Shown piece by piece: positions 35,389 through 53,924 of a stretch of 64,000 bases of DNA. The DNA is taken from contig NC_060213.1 of assembly GCF_021130785.1 (NCBI RefSeq), positions 135,980,001 through 136,044,000 of the forward strand. Reading direction: 5' to 3'. The notes under the pieces were generated by a model. It was not told the origin of the DNA. It saw only the letters and a program-made list of their open reading frames with translations, and searched no databases. The translations under genes were made by a program, and so were the position numbers. The first letter of the stretch is position 1; each line of letters starts with the position of its first letter. The DNA comes from Homalodisca vitripennis (Eukaryota > Arthropoda > Insecta > Hemiptera > Cicadellidae).

Positions 35389-38153
35389 CCTCTTCATGCA
35401 TGAATTTATTAAATAATTAAAAGAAAAATTTTTTTACTTGTTTTTTCTTGTTAAATAGGCTTGCTTGATAACAAAAATAATTTTTTCAGATTTTTTTGCG
35501 TCTTAGTTAAAAAATGGCTGACCTGACGTCATATGACACCACCATGCAATAAGGAAACAAAAAATGGAATGTTACCTTTTTTTATAATTTGTTTTATTTT
35601 CTGTTACATGTACATGGAACAAGTACTATGTTTAAGTTATAAATGTATAAAAACGTATTTAATCTCTTAACATTAAATATTGTCAAATTTTGTAAAATAA
35701 AAAAATATTTATTTTTTCAAATATTAAATTTTAAAACTAAAAATCAATTTATTTTTTTTTAATATCCATATAAGAACATCCTATTTACTATGGAAAGCTT
35801 CCATACAGTCTGGGACATACATGTAAACCACATTTTTTACACTGGAATCTGGTTTTTTTTCCTGCAGAGTTCAAAGCGGCATCGCTGCTCCCTGGCGTTT
35901 TTCGACTTTCGATGGCCAGTGGTCAACTTTGTCGTATCTCAGTTCCGGTATTATGTTTACTGGTAACTTTTTTTTTCTTAAGAGTTGGAGTGTTGTTAGG
36001 AGACATTGAAGAGGGCCTTCCTCTCTTCTTCATGTCACATAACCCTTTTGCAATGAGGGTGTTGGCTACAGATGATTTTGAAAGACAACAAATCTATTTT
36101 TCCATCAACTGAATTTCCTGTAGCACAACCAGGCATTCACTAGGGACACATTTAAGAGGTGAAAGAATACTCTAAGATACCACTTCTTAGACTTTATGCC
36201 ATGAGGGTAATGTGCTATCATTCTGTCCGCCATGTCAACTCCTCCCATGAAGGTGTTATACTCGGATACAGCATGAGGACGAGTGATCGTTATAACTTCT
36301 TTGGTTTTCCTGTCCATAACGTTTTGCAGTATCTTCTGGGATTGCTCCAGCATAAGTAGAGGCAATATGAACTTCCTTGTTATCCAACCACCTAACAATA
36401 GTTATATTGTCACTTGATGTGGTTATTGATGAATTACCTCGCTTTAGTAATTTGCCTGACACTAAATGTCTTTGCAGCATCCTTGATCCGGTTAAGCCTC
36501 ACTGTACCCAATACATATATGCCCTTTTCTGTTAACTGTCCTCAGCAGAGGTAGTGTCCACAAAATAATTATCCATAAAAAGTTTATGGTTTTTGTTAGT
36601 GATGTCGTGGCACAATCTTACAACCATGTCCTGCAACTGGACCTAAGGCTGTAACAGCATGTTTTCTTTCCTCCGTAGAGCTCCAAAGCAATGAAACATA
36701 GCCATTTCTGCTTGCCCTTACCCACATTTTAAATCCCATTTTTTTGGGCTTATTCTTTAATATACTGCTTAGATGTATGGCGACCTTTGAAGGGAATCAT
36801 CATCTCTCATCTATTGCAACATGTTTCTCCCTCACTTTGTGCTTTGTGAAATGATTCATGTAGACTTTCTACAACTGATTGTAACTTCCAAAATCTGTTA
36901 CCATCATCTACCCTGGGTTCTTCATTATTTACAAAGTGTAAATATCTTCTAATTTCTTCAAATCTGTTCACTTGTCATGGAATCAGCAACTAATGAAAAT
37001 CGAAGAGCTGACAACGAGGACCAGTACATTCTCAACCTCGGGTAATGAATGTAAGTCATGGACTATGTTGATTCCCAAAAATATCCTTAGCTCTTTAGTT
37101 GTGAGTTTGAAGTGCTCTTTACTATGTTGAAGAGCATATCTATTCGTTTCAAAAGCTATTTTTTCAATAAGCTCATCAGTGAAGAGATGTTGAAAAAACT
37201 CATAAGGAGTTGCAACCAGTTTATATTTTACAAACCTGTTGTCCCAGAAAGGAGGGAGCACAATTTTTATCCTCTACCACAAATCGGTTGTCCTTGCCAG
37301 CTTCCCAAGTAACATCTGCAAGTGGAATAGGCCCATTGTCATTATTCTCAGTGATCGCATCAGGGGGAGGTAAGCGTAGCATAGGTGCTGCCACTGGCTG
37401 AGGTGCTGAAGACGGCTCCGGTTTGATCGTTAAAATTAGCTAGCTCATCATTTTCCGGAAAATTTTGAAAATCTGTGCAAATTTTCAGAAAGGTCTTTCT
37501 GGTATTTCAATACCTTCTAAAATATTCTGTGAGGTAGCATCAAGTTCAAATAGTTCGTCACCTGAATAAACTTACACTCGTCATCCTCTGACCCAGATGG
37601 AATAAAATTCTCACTAGGTAATTCCAAGTATTCGGCAATATCACTATCATCCAAGACAGAAGTATCCATTTTTTCTTACACCTAAAAAGAAGAAAAAAAT
37701 AAAATAAGTGGAAACTATACCAATCAGTAATGGGCATCGGGATAGTTTCACTTATCGCATGGTGGCGTCATTTGCCACTCATCAATAATTTGTGGCTAAT
37801 TTTGATTGTATTAACAATTTCGAAAATATATATTAGTATATATGTTTACTATATAATACCTAAAAACAGAAAATAATTTTTCTTACCTGATAAAATTTCG
37901 TCATTAATCCAGGAAAAAAATGATAAAACTTCCAAAATAACCTCTCACTAATACCATCAATGCTGGGACTGAATAAAAATGGAGGGAGAAATGAACTGTT
38001 TGCTTTCTCTGTGCTGTAGGGTGGCTTGTACTGCTAACCTATGAGCCCTTGAGTGAACTAGATGAGATAGAGGACAGTTTGGAGTACATCTTATATTTTA
38101 TATATATTTTATTTATTGAGTGGTGTCAAATGACATCGTCATGCATGAAGAGG
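35389..38153 (-). mobile_element. piggyBac transposon (2.77 kb)
   Basis: TTAA at 35385-35388 and 38154-38157 flanks inverted ends CCTCTTCATGCATGAA (left) and CCTCTTCATGCATGAC (right, minus strand). The interior carries a piggyBac transposase on the minus strand with the usual domain order. About 1 kb of the element is AT-rich subterminal DNA. The full-length structure with both ends suggests a fairly recent arrival, but the coding frame is broken. Confidence 0.95.
35800..37669 (-). pseudogene. piggyBac transposase, frameshifted
   Basis: Start 'MDTSVLDDSDIAEYLELPSE' at 37669 (acidic N-terminus). 37261-36983 carries the start of the DDE_Tnp_1_7 domain ('FFQHLFTDELIEKIAFETNR', 'LTTKELRIFLGINIV'). 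First catalytic Asp near 36820 ('HVAIDER'). Second Asp near 36575 ('KLFMDNYFVDT'). 36480-36256 ('IVRWLDNKEVHIAST'). Third Asp at 36398-36105 ('YNTFMGGVDMADRMIAHY'). A C-terminal Cys-rich piece near 35870-35810 ('FELC', 'CKKCGLHVCP') corresponds to the family's zinc-binding tail. All three Asp residues are present. The breaks are frameshifts or single stops, several near homopolymers. Confidence 0.9.
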
Positions 38154-38157
38154 TTAA

Positions 38158-39331
38158 ATGATAAAATAAATAACAATTGGCCATTAGATAACAACTTTAC
38201 AACTTTTTACAATAATCTTGAGCGAATTTCTGAAACTATATTTGGATAATATCTATAAAAAAACCTTTGGGACTTCTACTGGTTTAAGGCTTTTTGTTAA
38301 ATACAATACAATAAATATTGAATTTAAATCATTAAAACTGTATAAATAGTACTAATATATTACTCACCAAGTAACTGTGAGATGTTGTTCTCTTTCCTAC
38401 TAATGTACAGTACTGTACTTTGTACTATAAAGAGAAAGTAAACATGCTACAACTGTGTATTAACTGTAAATAAAGAAGAATAGTAGTAGTTACTCACCAA
38501 CTACTACGTTGTTCACTTAGGAGGCTTTATCAGACAACAAATAAACCTGTTCTCAAGGTCACTTCAATAACATTTAGACTGGAGCATGATGGGAACTGCA
38601 TTGTCATTCTAGCATTGATAAACACTTTTATTGCTCTGCTAAACTTACAGTAAAACAGTTCCTTTTAATCTTATAAAAAAATGTATTGTTTATTTGAACA
38701 TTACTACATTATATTTATAAAAATATTTTAAAATCTTATAATATAGTAATTATAACACATTAGTAAGTAAATAAGAGAACTTAATTAGAAAACAAATATG
38801 GGACACTGTATTTTTAAATGGCTATGTTTCTTTCGATAATATGACATGTTGGTAAAATTAAATTATATTAATTCAAATAAAACGTGTATTACTCAAGTGA
38901 AGTAAAGTCATGTTTAAAATATTTACACATAGTGGGTAAGGTTTTAATGAAAAAAAAATAATTACTCCCTTACTGTAACCACAAATAATTACTTATTTGA
39001 ACTAACTAAACTTTAGGTAAAAGTAAATTTATTTCTAAACATTTCATACTTTTGTTGTATTAAAATTTAAAATTACCTGTTACAATAAGGGTAATGTAAA
39101 AACTAAAAGTGCCCTCCTCCCCTCTATAATAAGACGAAAATCAGTTTTAGATCCCCACTTGATTTTGCAAACGTTAATATTATGCCAAACACTATTTTAG
39201 TTAAAGTACAATTAATATTTCATCATAGCATATAAGTTTTACATTATTTTTCTTAACACATTGACAATGGTGCTAAGGGCAACCTTATTCTCCGTAGGAC
39301 TGACTATGTGGACTTTTTGTTTCAATAATTC
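38158..39331. other. No gene seen
   Basis: AT-rich; short repeats 'gtagtagttactcaccaa' and 'agtaactgtgag' near 38370-38510. No element ends were recognised. Confidence 0.5.
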
Positions 39332-39333
39332 TA

Positions 39334-40117
39334 CAGGGTGGGCCGAAAGTCACTTTACACTACTAGTCACTCAGTATCAATAATTCAACTCTAGTTGTAA
39401 TCTGTCAGCTGTTACAACAAAACAACTTACAGTAATTAGGTTGTATTTGAGTTATTTTGAAGTTAGCATCTTGTTAGAAGTCGTTTTGGTAGATTAAGTT
39501 TTCTAAATAAATAATTAAGTTAATCATGAATAATAAGCTCCCAATAAGAGAACGTGTTAATGCTGTTAATTACAATGGCATGTTACATGAGGTAACAGTT
39601 GAATTGGAAAATAGTCCTGCATTCAAACAACTACAACCTATTCATGAAAAATTGATTTGGCAGCAAGATGGTGCAACTCCTGTCTACGGAAACAATGTGA
39701 GAGATTTCTTGAATGAGACCTTTGCAGAATTGATAGGAAGACGAGGTACAACTGAATGGCCTGCGTGTTCACTCGCTATCACCCCAATGGACTATTCATT
39801 TTGGGGAATTGTAATAGACAAAGTTTATTCAGAGAAACCAAGGGATCTGCTACAATTAAGACGACATATTGAATCAGTATTTGATGAATTACCTACCAAA
39901 GCCATCACTGATACCATATGCGCTTCTGTGCTCAAAAGATGTTACATTTGTATAGAAAATAATGGAGGAAACTTTGAAAAATTTACTTTAGGTATGTCTC
40001 TGTTATTTGGTATGACAATAACAATTATAAACATTTATATTTAACAGATACTTTATAATAAATTAATACTCTTACTATCACAATGCATTTTTGTCAAGTG
40101 ACTTATGGCCCACCCTG
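39334..40117 (+). mobile_element. Internally deleted Tc1/mariner-superfamily element (784 bp)
   Basis: Flanked by TA on both sides (39332-39333 and 40118-40119). Inverted ends are CAGGGTGGGCCGAAAGTCAC on the left and CAGGGTGGGCCATAAGTCAC on the right (minus strand). It holds an uninterrupted 172-codon ORF formed by joining the transposase N-terminus to its catalytic C-terminal half. Confidence 0.93.
39526..40044 (+). CDS. Internally deleted Tc1/mariner-type transposase, open frame
   Basis: 172 codons starting 'MNNKLPIRERVNAV', a helix-turn-helix N-terminal start. It joins after about 18 residues to the second half of the catalytic domain: 'LIWQQDGATPVYGNNVRDFL' (second catalytic Asp), 'LIGRRGTTEWPACSLAITPM' and 'DYSFWG' (the family normally has PARSPDLTPxDxxxWG, so the SPDLTP stretch is altered to SLAITP), then a normal C-terminal helix region. 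Family members are usually about 340-400 aa. Most of the DNA-binding domain and the first catalytic Asp are deleted, so no transposition is expected. The frame remains open across the junction. It could make a truncated protein; whether it is expressed is unknown. Confidence 0.85.
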   Translation: MNNKLPIRERVNAVNYNGMLHEVTVELENSPAFKQLQPIHEKLIWQQDGATPVYGNNVRDFLNETFAELIGRRGTTEWPACSLAITPMDYSFWGIVIDKVYSEKPRDLLQLRRHIESVFDELPTKAITDTICASVLKRCYICIENNGGNFEKFTLGMSLLFGMTITIINIYI

Positions 40118-40119
40118 TA

Positions 40120-40657
40120 GAATGTTATAAATATGAATAATAATTGCAAATTTAAAAAGATGATTAACAATTAAATTTTATGAATATTCATCGTTACAAA
40201 ACTGAGAAAATAATTTAATTTAAAATTGTTTGTTGCTTAAAAGTTGCATCTTTTGGGTTATAAGCCCAAAGATCTTTCATTGTAATTTACTTTCATATTG
40301 TATTTAATAAACACTAAGTTTTATTGAACGATGTGCGATTCAAGTTTATTCTTTGTGTAACGGAATGAATATGAGACAGCCTTTCACTTTATGGCTATTT
40401 GCTCTATTCTAGTAACAATTCAAAGAAAGTGGTTTGGGAATAGCATATTAAGCATATTATTATTAAGAAGAATTTTTCATGGAAAGGATTGACTTCAATT
40501 TGAAAATATGAGAGATGCGTAGAAAATGCGATGGATCTATGAATTTAATTTCTACAATTAAAAATATAGTCTAAATTTTAAAAAGTTGAGCATAACATTT
40601 GTAGGAATCCAAAACTAAACTAAATTCAAACAAATATTATATTACTGAATATAAGTA
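40120..40657. other. No gene seen
   Basis: AT-rich spacer between two TA-flanked elements. Confidence 0.5.
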
Positions 40658-40659
40658 TA

Positions 40660-41133
40660 CAGGGGTGCTGAAAAGTCCCGGGACGGTCTAATAACTTTTG
40701 AACTAATTACAATATAAGAACCAAAATTTACATCAAGCTTTTGCTCATATAAAACTATTATTTTATGTATTTCACCATGATATCCTGCTTATGGGGGACG
40801 TCCCGCTAGGGGTTGGTGAAGATTCTTAAATAGAAGCATAGGTCGAGTCGTACATCAAATTAAAGCTCTTTTAATTAGAAACATTTTGGCGAAAATCTGG
40901 CGTAAAACAGTTGACGCATTACAAAATGGCAGACACTCAAAGATTATAAAATACAGAATTTTTCAAATGCAAACATTCTGGTTGTTAGAGAAAACTGAGA
41001 CACTTAATCTTTTATTTTACTTCTTTTACTTCAAATCACTTACCAAAACAGTTATAACAAATGTTCAAAGTGTTTGCCTTCAGTTTGCTGACAATATCCC
41101 AATCGATTGTAGAACGCTGATATCGCATTGTTT
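40660..41133. repeat. Left inverted arm of the 40660-42162 element
   Basis: Near-perfect inverted copy of 41682-42162. It includes the last codons of the minus-strand transposase (stop at 41052-41054), so coding sequence is part of the arm. Confidence 0.95.
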
Positions 41134-41528
41134 AAAGCTTGGACAGGAACACCCTGAGCTTCTCTTACAATACGGTTTCTCAACTCATCCAAATTTTGAG
41201 GTTTTGTTTTAAACACTTTTTCTTTGAGGTAGCCCCAAAAGAATTAGTCTAAAGGGGACAAATCTGGAGAACGGGCAGGCCATTCTATTGTTCCCCTTCT
41301 ACCAATCCACTTATGTGGAAAGACATTGTCTACAAAATGTCTTACATGTACGCCATAATGTGGAGGGGCTCCATCTTGCTGAAACCAGATATTTTCATTA
41401 AACAGATGCCTTAGCTCATCACATGATCTAATACGGTCACCAAACCCGCGCATCATTAATAAAGTTATTCTTTCTCTCTCGGAAAGCGCCATAGCAAAAT
41501 AAACTAGCACTACTGAAACTACTTGCAA
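41052..41528 (-). pseudogene. Tc1/mariner-type transposase, truncated, one nonsense codon
   Basis: Minus-strand 41528-41244 encodes a short N-terminal piece ('ALSERERITLLMMRGFGDR') joined to the catalytic half: 'IWFQQDGAPPHYGVHVRHFV' (second Asp) and 'WIGRRGTIEWPARSPDLSPL' + D. A TAA stop follows directly. The same frame then continues 'FFWGYLKEKVFKTKPQNLDE' and ends at 41052 inside the left arm. The upstream half with the first catalytic Asp is missing. It belongs to a different subfamily from the 39526-40044 protein, although both share the WIGRRG/LIGRRG motif region. Confidence 0.88.
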
Positions 41529-41681
41529 AATTAGGGCTTAAAGACTTCTAAGTGACTGAGTTGATAAAACTACTGTATCTGTCAGCTGGCAATTTCATTG
41601 TTGTCTTTTTGGTCTTGTTTGCTGATTACCTTCCAGATAAGGAAGGTAATAACCTTACCTGCTGATAAGGAATTTCCAGAT

Positions 41682-42162
41682 AAACAATGCGATATCAGCG
41701 TTCAGCGTTCTACAATCGATTGGGATATTGTCAGCAAACTGAAGGCAAACACTTTGAACATTTGTTATAACTGTTTTGGTAAGTGATTTGAAGTAAAAGA
41801 AGTAAAATAAAAGATTAAGTGTCTCAGTTTTCTCTAACAACCAGAATGTTTGCATTTGATAAATTCTGTATTTTATAATCTTTGAGTGTCCGCCATTTTG
41901 TAATGCGTCAACTGTTTTACGTCAGATTTTCGCCAAAATGTTTCTAATTAAAAGAGCTTTAATTTGATGTACGACTCGACCTATGCTTCTATTTAAGAAT
42001 CTTCACCAACCCCTAGCGGGACGTCCCCCATAAGCAGGATATCATGGTGAAATACATAAAATAATAGTTTTATATGAGCAAAAGCTTGATGTAAATTTTG
42101 GTTCTTATATTGTAATTAGTTCAAAAGTTATTAGACCTTCCCGGGACTTCTCAGCACCCCTG
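41682..42162. repeat. Right inverted arm of the 40660-42162 element
   Basis: Near-perfect inverted copy of 40660-41133. It holds a second, inverted copy of the transposase 3' end (plus-strand frame at 41695-41786 ending 'DIVSKLKANTL'). A short internal duplication 'cagcgttcagcgttct' near 41695 is absent from the left arm. Confidence 0.95.
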
Positions 42163-42164
42163 TA

Positions 42165-43655
42165 TGTGTATAGTGGATGTATGTATGTATTGTATGTGTC
42201 TGGGTTTATATGTATTGGCTTTACACAATATTACATTTTCCTTTAATTTCTTATAATTTCAAGTAGTATTTGAATTGCCAAAGTTAAAACTACTATAGTG
42301 TTTGTACAAAACTACTTTTTGTATTAACTGAAGTTGTAGAAAGTGTTCAGAAGTGCCAACCAGACAGACGGTTGAAATGACCATTGTATTTAGTGCTTAA
42401 TGTTTGTTCCATAACTTGGACGAATTAAATACAACTTTACTAGTCTAAAGAGCCAAAAGATCATTTCCTATTAAGTTAGTGAGTGTATTTTGTTTTATTT
42501 CCACTACATAAATAAAGCACTTTTTCTTCTTCTTAAAAATTTAATCTTCTGCATCGTAAGTCCATAAAACTTTTATTGTAATTGATTTACATATTTTATT
42601 TAATAAATCAACTCTTAAGTTTTATCTAGTGACATGCGATTGTGAGAGATTCCAATTGAAACGTTTCAATTGACACGTTGAATACATTCATTGCATTCGA
42701 TTGGCCATTATAATGTAATTCAAATGATCAATTTGCATTTGAAATATTGAAATTAATACACATTATTTTGTTATCACGTAATTGGTTCAATGCAATCACT
42801 GAATTAATGCATTTACTTGCAAACTAAACACAGTTATTTTATTGTAAAAGTAAAAAATATAATAATTACTACATAAATACTTTTACACAACTGAAAAAAA
42901 TAAATTTTTTACAGAATATTCATAAAACAAGAACCTTTATTTCTACTAGTAGCTTACAAAGTTATAGTGAAATATTTTAATCTAAAAATTTATAGAAATT
43001 GATTGCAATAACATTGCGTTTGAGAAAATATAAACTCATCTTGTAAAAACAAATGTTCAATATGCAAATGATATTTTCTGAAATATATTTTGAAAAATAT
43101 AATAAATTCTAGGGTGTGTTATAGTTTTAAACAAAACAATGTGTCCTCATTTTCTTTTCTCTAAAACGAGTAATTTTTAACAACAATATTTTCGTTGATT
43201 TAATACCTTATTGAAAAAATATTGTATTAAAAATTAATATCCTTAAAGGAAACCACCTGTCAAAATCAGCCATAAATGACACCAAAATTACTGCAGTTAA
43301 GATATAATCTACTTGTTTCTTCGCCAGTTTGGTGACAAATAAAAATTACCAGCTAGTGCTAAATTATAAACGGTTGAACAGCTCACACTGGTAAATGTTT
43401 AATTTTTAATGTATAATTCCATATTCAGGTAGAAAATAAAATACTTCATGCAGAAGTAAAAATAATCTAGTCTAAATATTTGTATTACTTTTAAAATGAG
43501 AATCTTTAAGAGTGGTGATTGGTATAGTAATTGCCTACAAACAAAGTTTTTGGACATTTTTTTATTACATAGGATCCAAGAAACATGCAGTTATTTTTGA
43601 ACAGTAACACTTTCTATGTCACTGAAATTACTAATAAAATGTGAAGTACTCAGAT
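42165..43655. other. No gene seen
   Basis: About 1.5 kb of strongly AT-rich DNA. 42540-42660 resembles 40250-40350 in the order 'aagtccataaaac/agcccaaagatc ... tttattgtaattgatttac ... tttaataaa', and both end in 'tttta..gaacgatgtgcgatt / tttatctagtgacatgcgatt'. A diverged dispersed repeat is therefore likely present twice. Confidence 0.45.
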
Positions 43656-43960
43656 TCAGATTCTTTATTGTACATATTTATGGAGAACAGAACAAAAGTA
43701 AAAAATATGTTTGTTACAGGAAGAGTGTAAAAGTCAATGTTTGTAAATTATACTTTCTCTTTTCTAGTTAGAACCCTCCAGAAAAGTCTTTCTCCGTGGA
43801 GAAAGGTCTGTCCTCCAGCCATTACTAAAGGCACAAACAACACAACAAGAACAAGGACAAGGTCTGTCTTGTTTTCTACTAAAGTGCTGTCCATTTACTT
43901 TCTTGAGGTGGTCAGGCACATTTTTATAAAGCAAAGCTCCTTTATAGTTAGGTTTTTTTA
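43656..43960 (-). mobile_element. Possible 3' end of a retroposon
   Basis: The plus-strand start 'cagattcagattctttattgtacat', read on the minus strand, is an AATAAAGAATCTGAATCTG tail. This style of 3' terminus is seen in insect non-LTR elements. The following 300 bp is more G+C-rich than the surroundings, with a hairpin-like 'ctttctccgtggagaaag' at 43788-43805. No coding remnant was identified. Confidence 0.35.
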
Positions 43961-44097
43961 CATAAAAACATAAATGAGTTGGAAACTCAATTTAAGTTGG
44001 CATTCAATGAATTTGTGTCAGAAGAAGAGGGATCAATACATTATACTTATATATATATATATAGTAAGTATAATGTGAACAGGAGAGATAGGAATAG

Positions 44098-44103
44098 TTT
44101 ATT
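44098..44103 (-). terminator. Candidate polyadenylation signal of GST-A
   Basis: AATAAA on the minus strand about 217 bases beyond the GST-A stop codon. It is chosen by position only. Confidence 0.45.
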
Positions 44104-44319
44104 TGTATAAAAGAAATTTACCTGTGTACTTAAATTTTAGAGTACACATCATCCATACAACTTTCAAAATAAACGTTCAAAATTACGTTTTATATACATT
44201 GTATAATATAATACACAATAACAAATAAAATGTAGTATATGGTGTGATAAATACGGATATAAATCAAAAGCCAAACCAGAATTGTCAAACAACAAAACAT
44301 CAATCCCTTTCAATAGAGT

Positions 44320-51458
<7,139 letters not shown>

Positions 51459-53141
51459 TGTCAACAGTAAAAATGGTACACTAGCTGCACATACACTGGA
51501 CTAACTAGATATGTCAGATGATTGACAGTGTTATCAAGGATTATGAAGGCTTTTAAAATACCAGCTGTTATTGAGCACTACAGCTGATTAGATCATCTTT
51601 GGAGTCAAGGTCAAATTGGTACTCCTATTACATATTCACTCATTTATTTTATGAGTTGATACATTCATATCCTAAGACTGTATATCTCATTGATCTATGA
51701 AATATTAACAGTAGTATAAAATAATTTATAATGTAGACAAGGTAAAATACAAAACTGAATTATTTTTCATGGACTTGCCAAAAACACCAGGGCAAAAATG
51801 GCACATAGTGTAGAGCTGAGAAAAAATGCATAGCATTTTCTTGCTTTTTTATTGATGTGAGTTCTTTTTTTATGTATGGTAAATAAGTGTACTATTATTA
51901 GATATAATAATTTTTAACAAAAATCTATTTTAAAAAATTGTATATATAAAAAATGTTTAAACAAATATTTTTACGTTTAGACATTTTCATTTCAAAAAGA
52001 TTTTATTTCACAGTATTGAAAAAATTCACAAGAGACTGGTACAAAACAAAAACATCAAACCATATAAAACCATCAATCATGAAATGTTGACAAACTTAAA
52101 AATAAGTAAATAATAATATAATCTTCAAACAAACAAAATGTAAACAGTGAAAAAGATTTGATAGAAAGGTTGAAAAAATAGTTGTTCCTAAAACTGCTCA
52201 ATTTTATTCAATGCATATTTCTTACGATATTCACAAAATTTGAAGAACTTATTTTTACGAATACAGAAAGCACAACCAATTCAATGAAATGTTGTGTAAG
52301 CACTTTTTAACATACTTTCTCAAATGTTTATCACTAAAACCACATTCTGCATACTTTCGTGAATTTATAAGAATTACACTATAAATAATTAATTCTGAAA
52401 TTTATTATATTTCTAAAAAAGGTAATATTACCATTTTACATAAACAATGAGACTTACTCTTACAATCCTTCTATTTAAATTCATATTTTCACTCACTGGA
52501 GATTTTTCCCTACAATGTTGACTCGTATTTGACTAATAATGACATTATTCAACAAGGATAAACAACAGGTTTCAATCACGCAAACTCAACAATTGATCAA
52601 CAGTCAATAATGATTGATGTTGATATCATCTGACGTGATATTGGGCTAAAAGGGTACATGTATACTTGTAAATGAAAAATCTATCTTTGTCACCAGCTTG
52701 TTGAAATTTATCTCCACAATAATACGTGTTTTCTATCAAAGTTGATTTTATATTATTTTTTAAAGTAAATTAGACCATTAGTAAGTTTTAAGTATAAAGC
52801 GAGTTAATTGTAATAATACACTCCAGAAAGTATCAGTTGGTACCTGTGAGTCTAGAGAAATTACCGTGCCCAATGAAAAATCTGTAAAAATATCAAATTA
52901 CTCTCATATTTCATGATACGTTTTACATACCATAATGGTCATAAAATAAAATAGGTTTCATCATATTTGATTAGATCTATGCTGTAAGTCTAACTGTTCT
53001 TTTCTGTTCCAGGAATGCAAGAGGAAATCCATGATTCTGTAAGACGTTACAGATTAGAAATATCCATGGTAAACCATTATCAGAGCCTTTTTGTCCAGTA
53101 ATGGACACAAACTGCGGAGTGCAAAACTAATACAACTTTGT
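51459..53141. other. Intergenic region upstream of GST-A; no gene seen
   Basis: Includes the GST-A promoter region by position; no core promoter motif stands out. The rest is AT-rich. Confidence 0.45.
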
Positions 53142-53374
53142 GAATGTTGAGTTTACCTCCAGTTCACCTTCCTCTTAGTGCAACGACTGGAATCTTATGC
53201 TGTCTCAGACTTGTGGAATCTGGAGTCATGTTCGTCTGAAGAGATCAAAAGAAATCCGTGACGAAGAAGCTCAAAATGAAGTCTTTACATCGTTTTGACA
53301 TCAGAACCTTTGACTGCGGAAGATTCTAGATGCTGCACTAAGAGGAAGGTGGACTGGAGCTAAACTCAACATTC
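53142..53374. repeat. Foldback repeat between the GST genes
   Basis: The ends are inverted copies: 'gaatgttgagttt..cctcc' with 'caccttcctcttagtgca', and 'tgcactaagaggaaggtg' with 'aaactcaacattc'. The interior contains 'gaagaagctcaaaatgaa' and 'tggaatctggagtcatgtt'. A related copy lies at 60296-60750 inside GST-B intron 1. Confidence 0.8.
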
Positions 53375-53653
53375 ACATTGAATCAACCCTTCCCACTGTA
53401 GCTACATTATGTATAATACAACTTTAATTCACACAAAGCCCTGAAGAAAATTCTATGGTGGGCTACTGTCAAGAGTCGGTTCCAAAAACTAATTAAAAAA
53501 ATTAATTAAGAATCTCAGTGATTAGAGTCAACAACTTTAATTAAAAATTGGAGAAATAAAAATACTCCTAAGTTCAATAATTTCATTTCTTTTTTAATTT
53601 CCAAAATATATCGCTTTAAAAACAAGACATTCTATTTCACTTTGTTCACACCA

Positions 53654-53916
53654 CAGAGGCGTAACTAAGGGGAGAAGATGAGGGAATAAAACCACCCCAA
53701 AAAAGATTTAAAAATATATGTATAATGGCAATCCAACTTGTTTGAAATACACTAGTCAAAAGTTTCACTTTCAATTATGTTTACTAAATTTATTAAAATT
53801 TAGATTTATTCAGGTTTATTCCGTACCCCGTTTCCCCCCCTCTCCCCAAATCACAGGTGTGGTGTGTTTTTCAATCGAATTCGTCCCCCCAAAAGCAAGT
53901 CCTAGTTGCACCACTG
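53654..53916. mobile_element. hAT-type MITE (263 bp)
   Basis: Inverted ends are CAGAGGCGTAACTAAGG on the left and CAGTGGTGCAACTAGG on the right (minus strand). The flanks tcacacca (53646-53653) and acgcacca (53917-53924) match at 6 of 8. The interior has no transposase. Confidence 0.7.
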
Positions 53917-53924
53917 ACGCACCA

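Larger units (their letters stand above)
40660..42162 (-). mobile_element. Tc1/mariner-superfamily element with ~475-bp inverted arms
   Basis: TA flanks (40658-40659 and 42163-42164). Ends read CAGGGGTGCTGAAAAGTCCC on the left and CAGGGGTGCTGAGAAGTCCC on the right (minus strand). The inverted identity runs far past the termini, through 40660-41133 and 41682-42162. The roughly 550-bp centre holds the transposase catalytic region on the minus strand. Confidence 0.95.
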
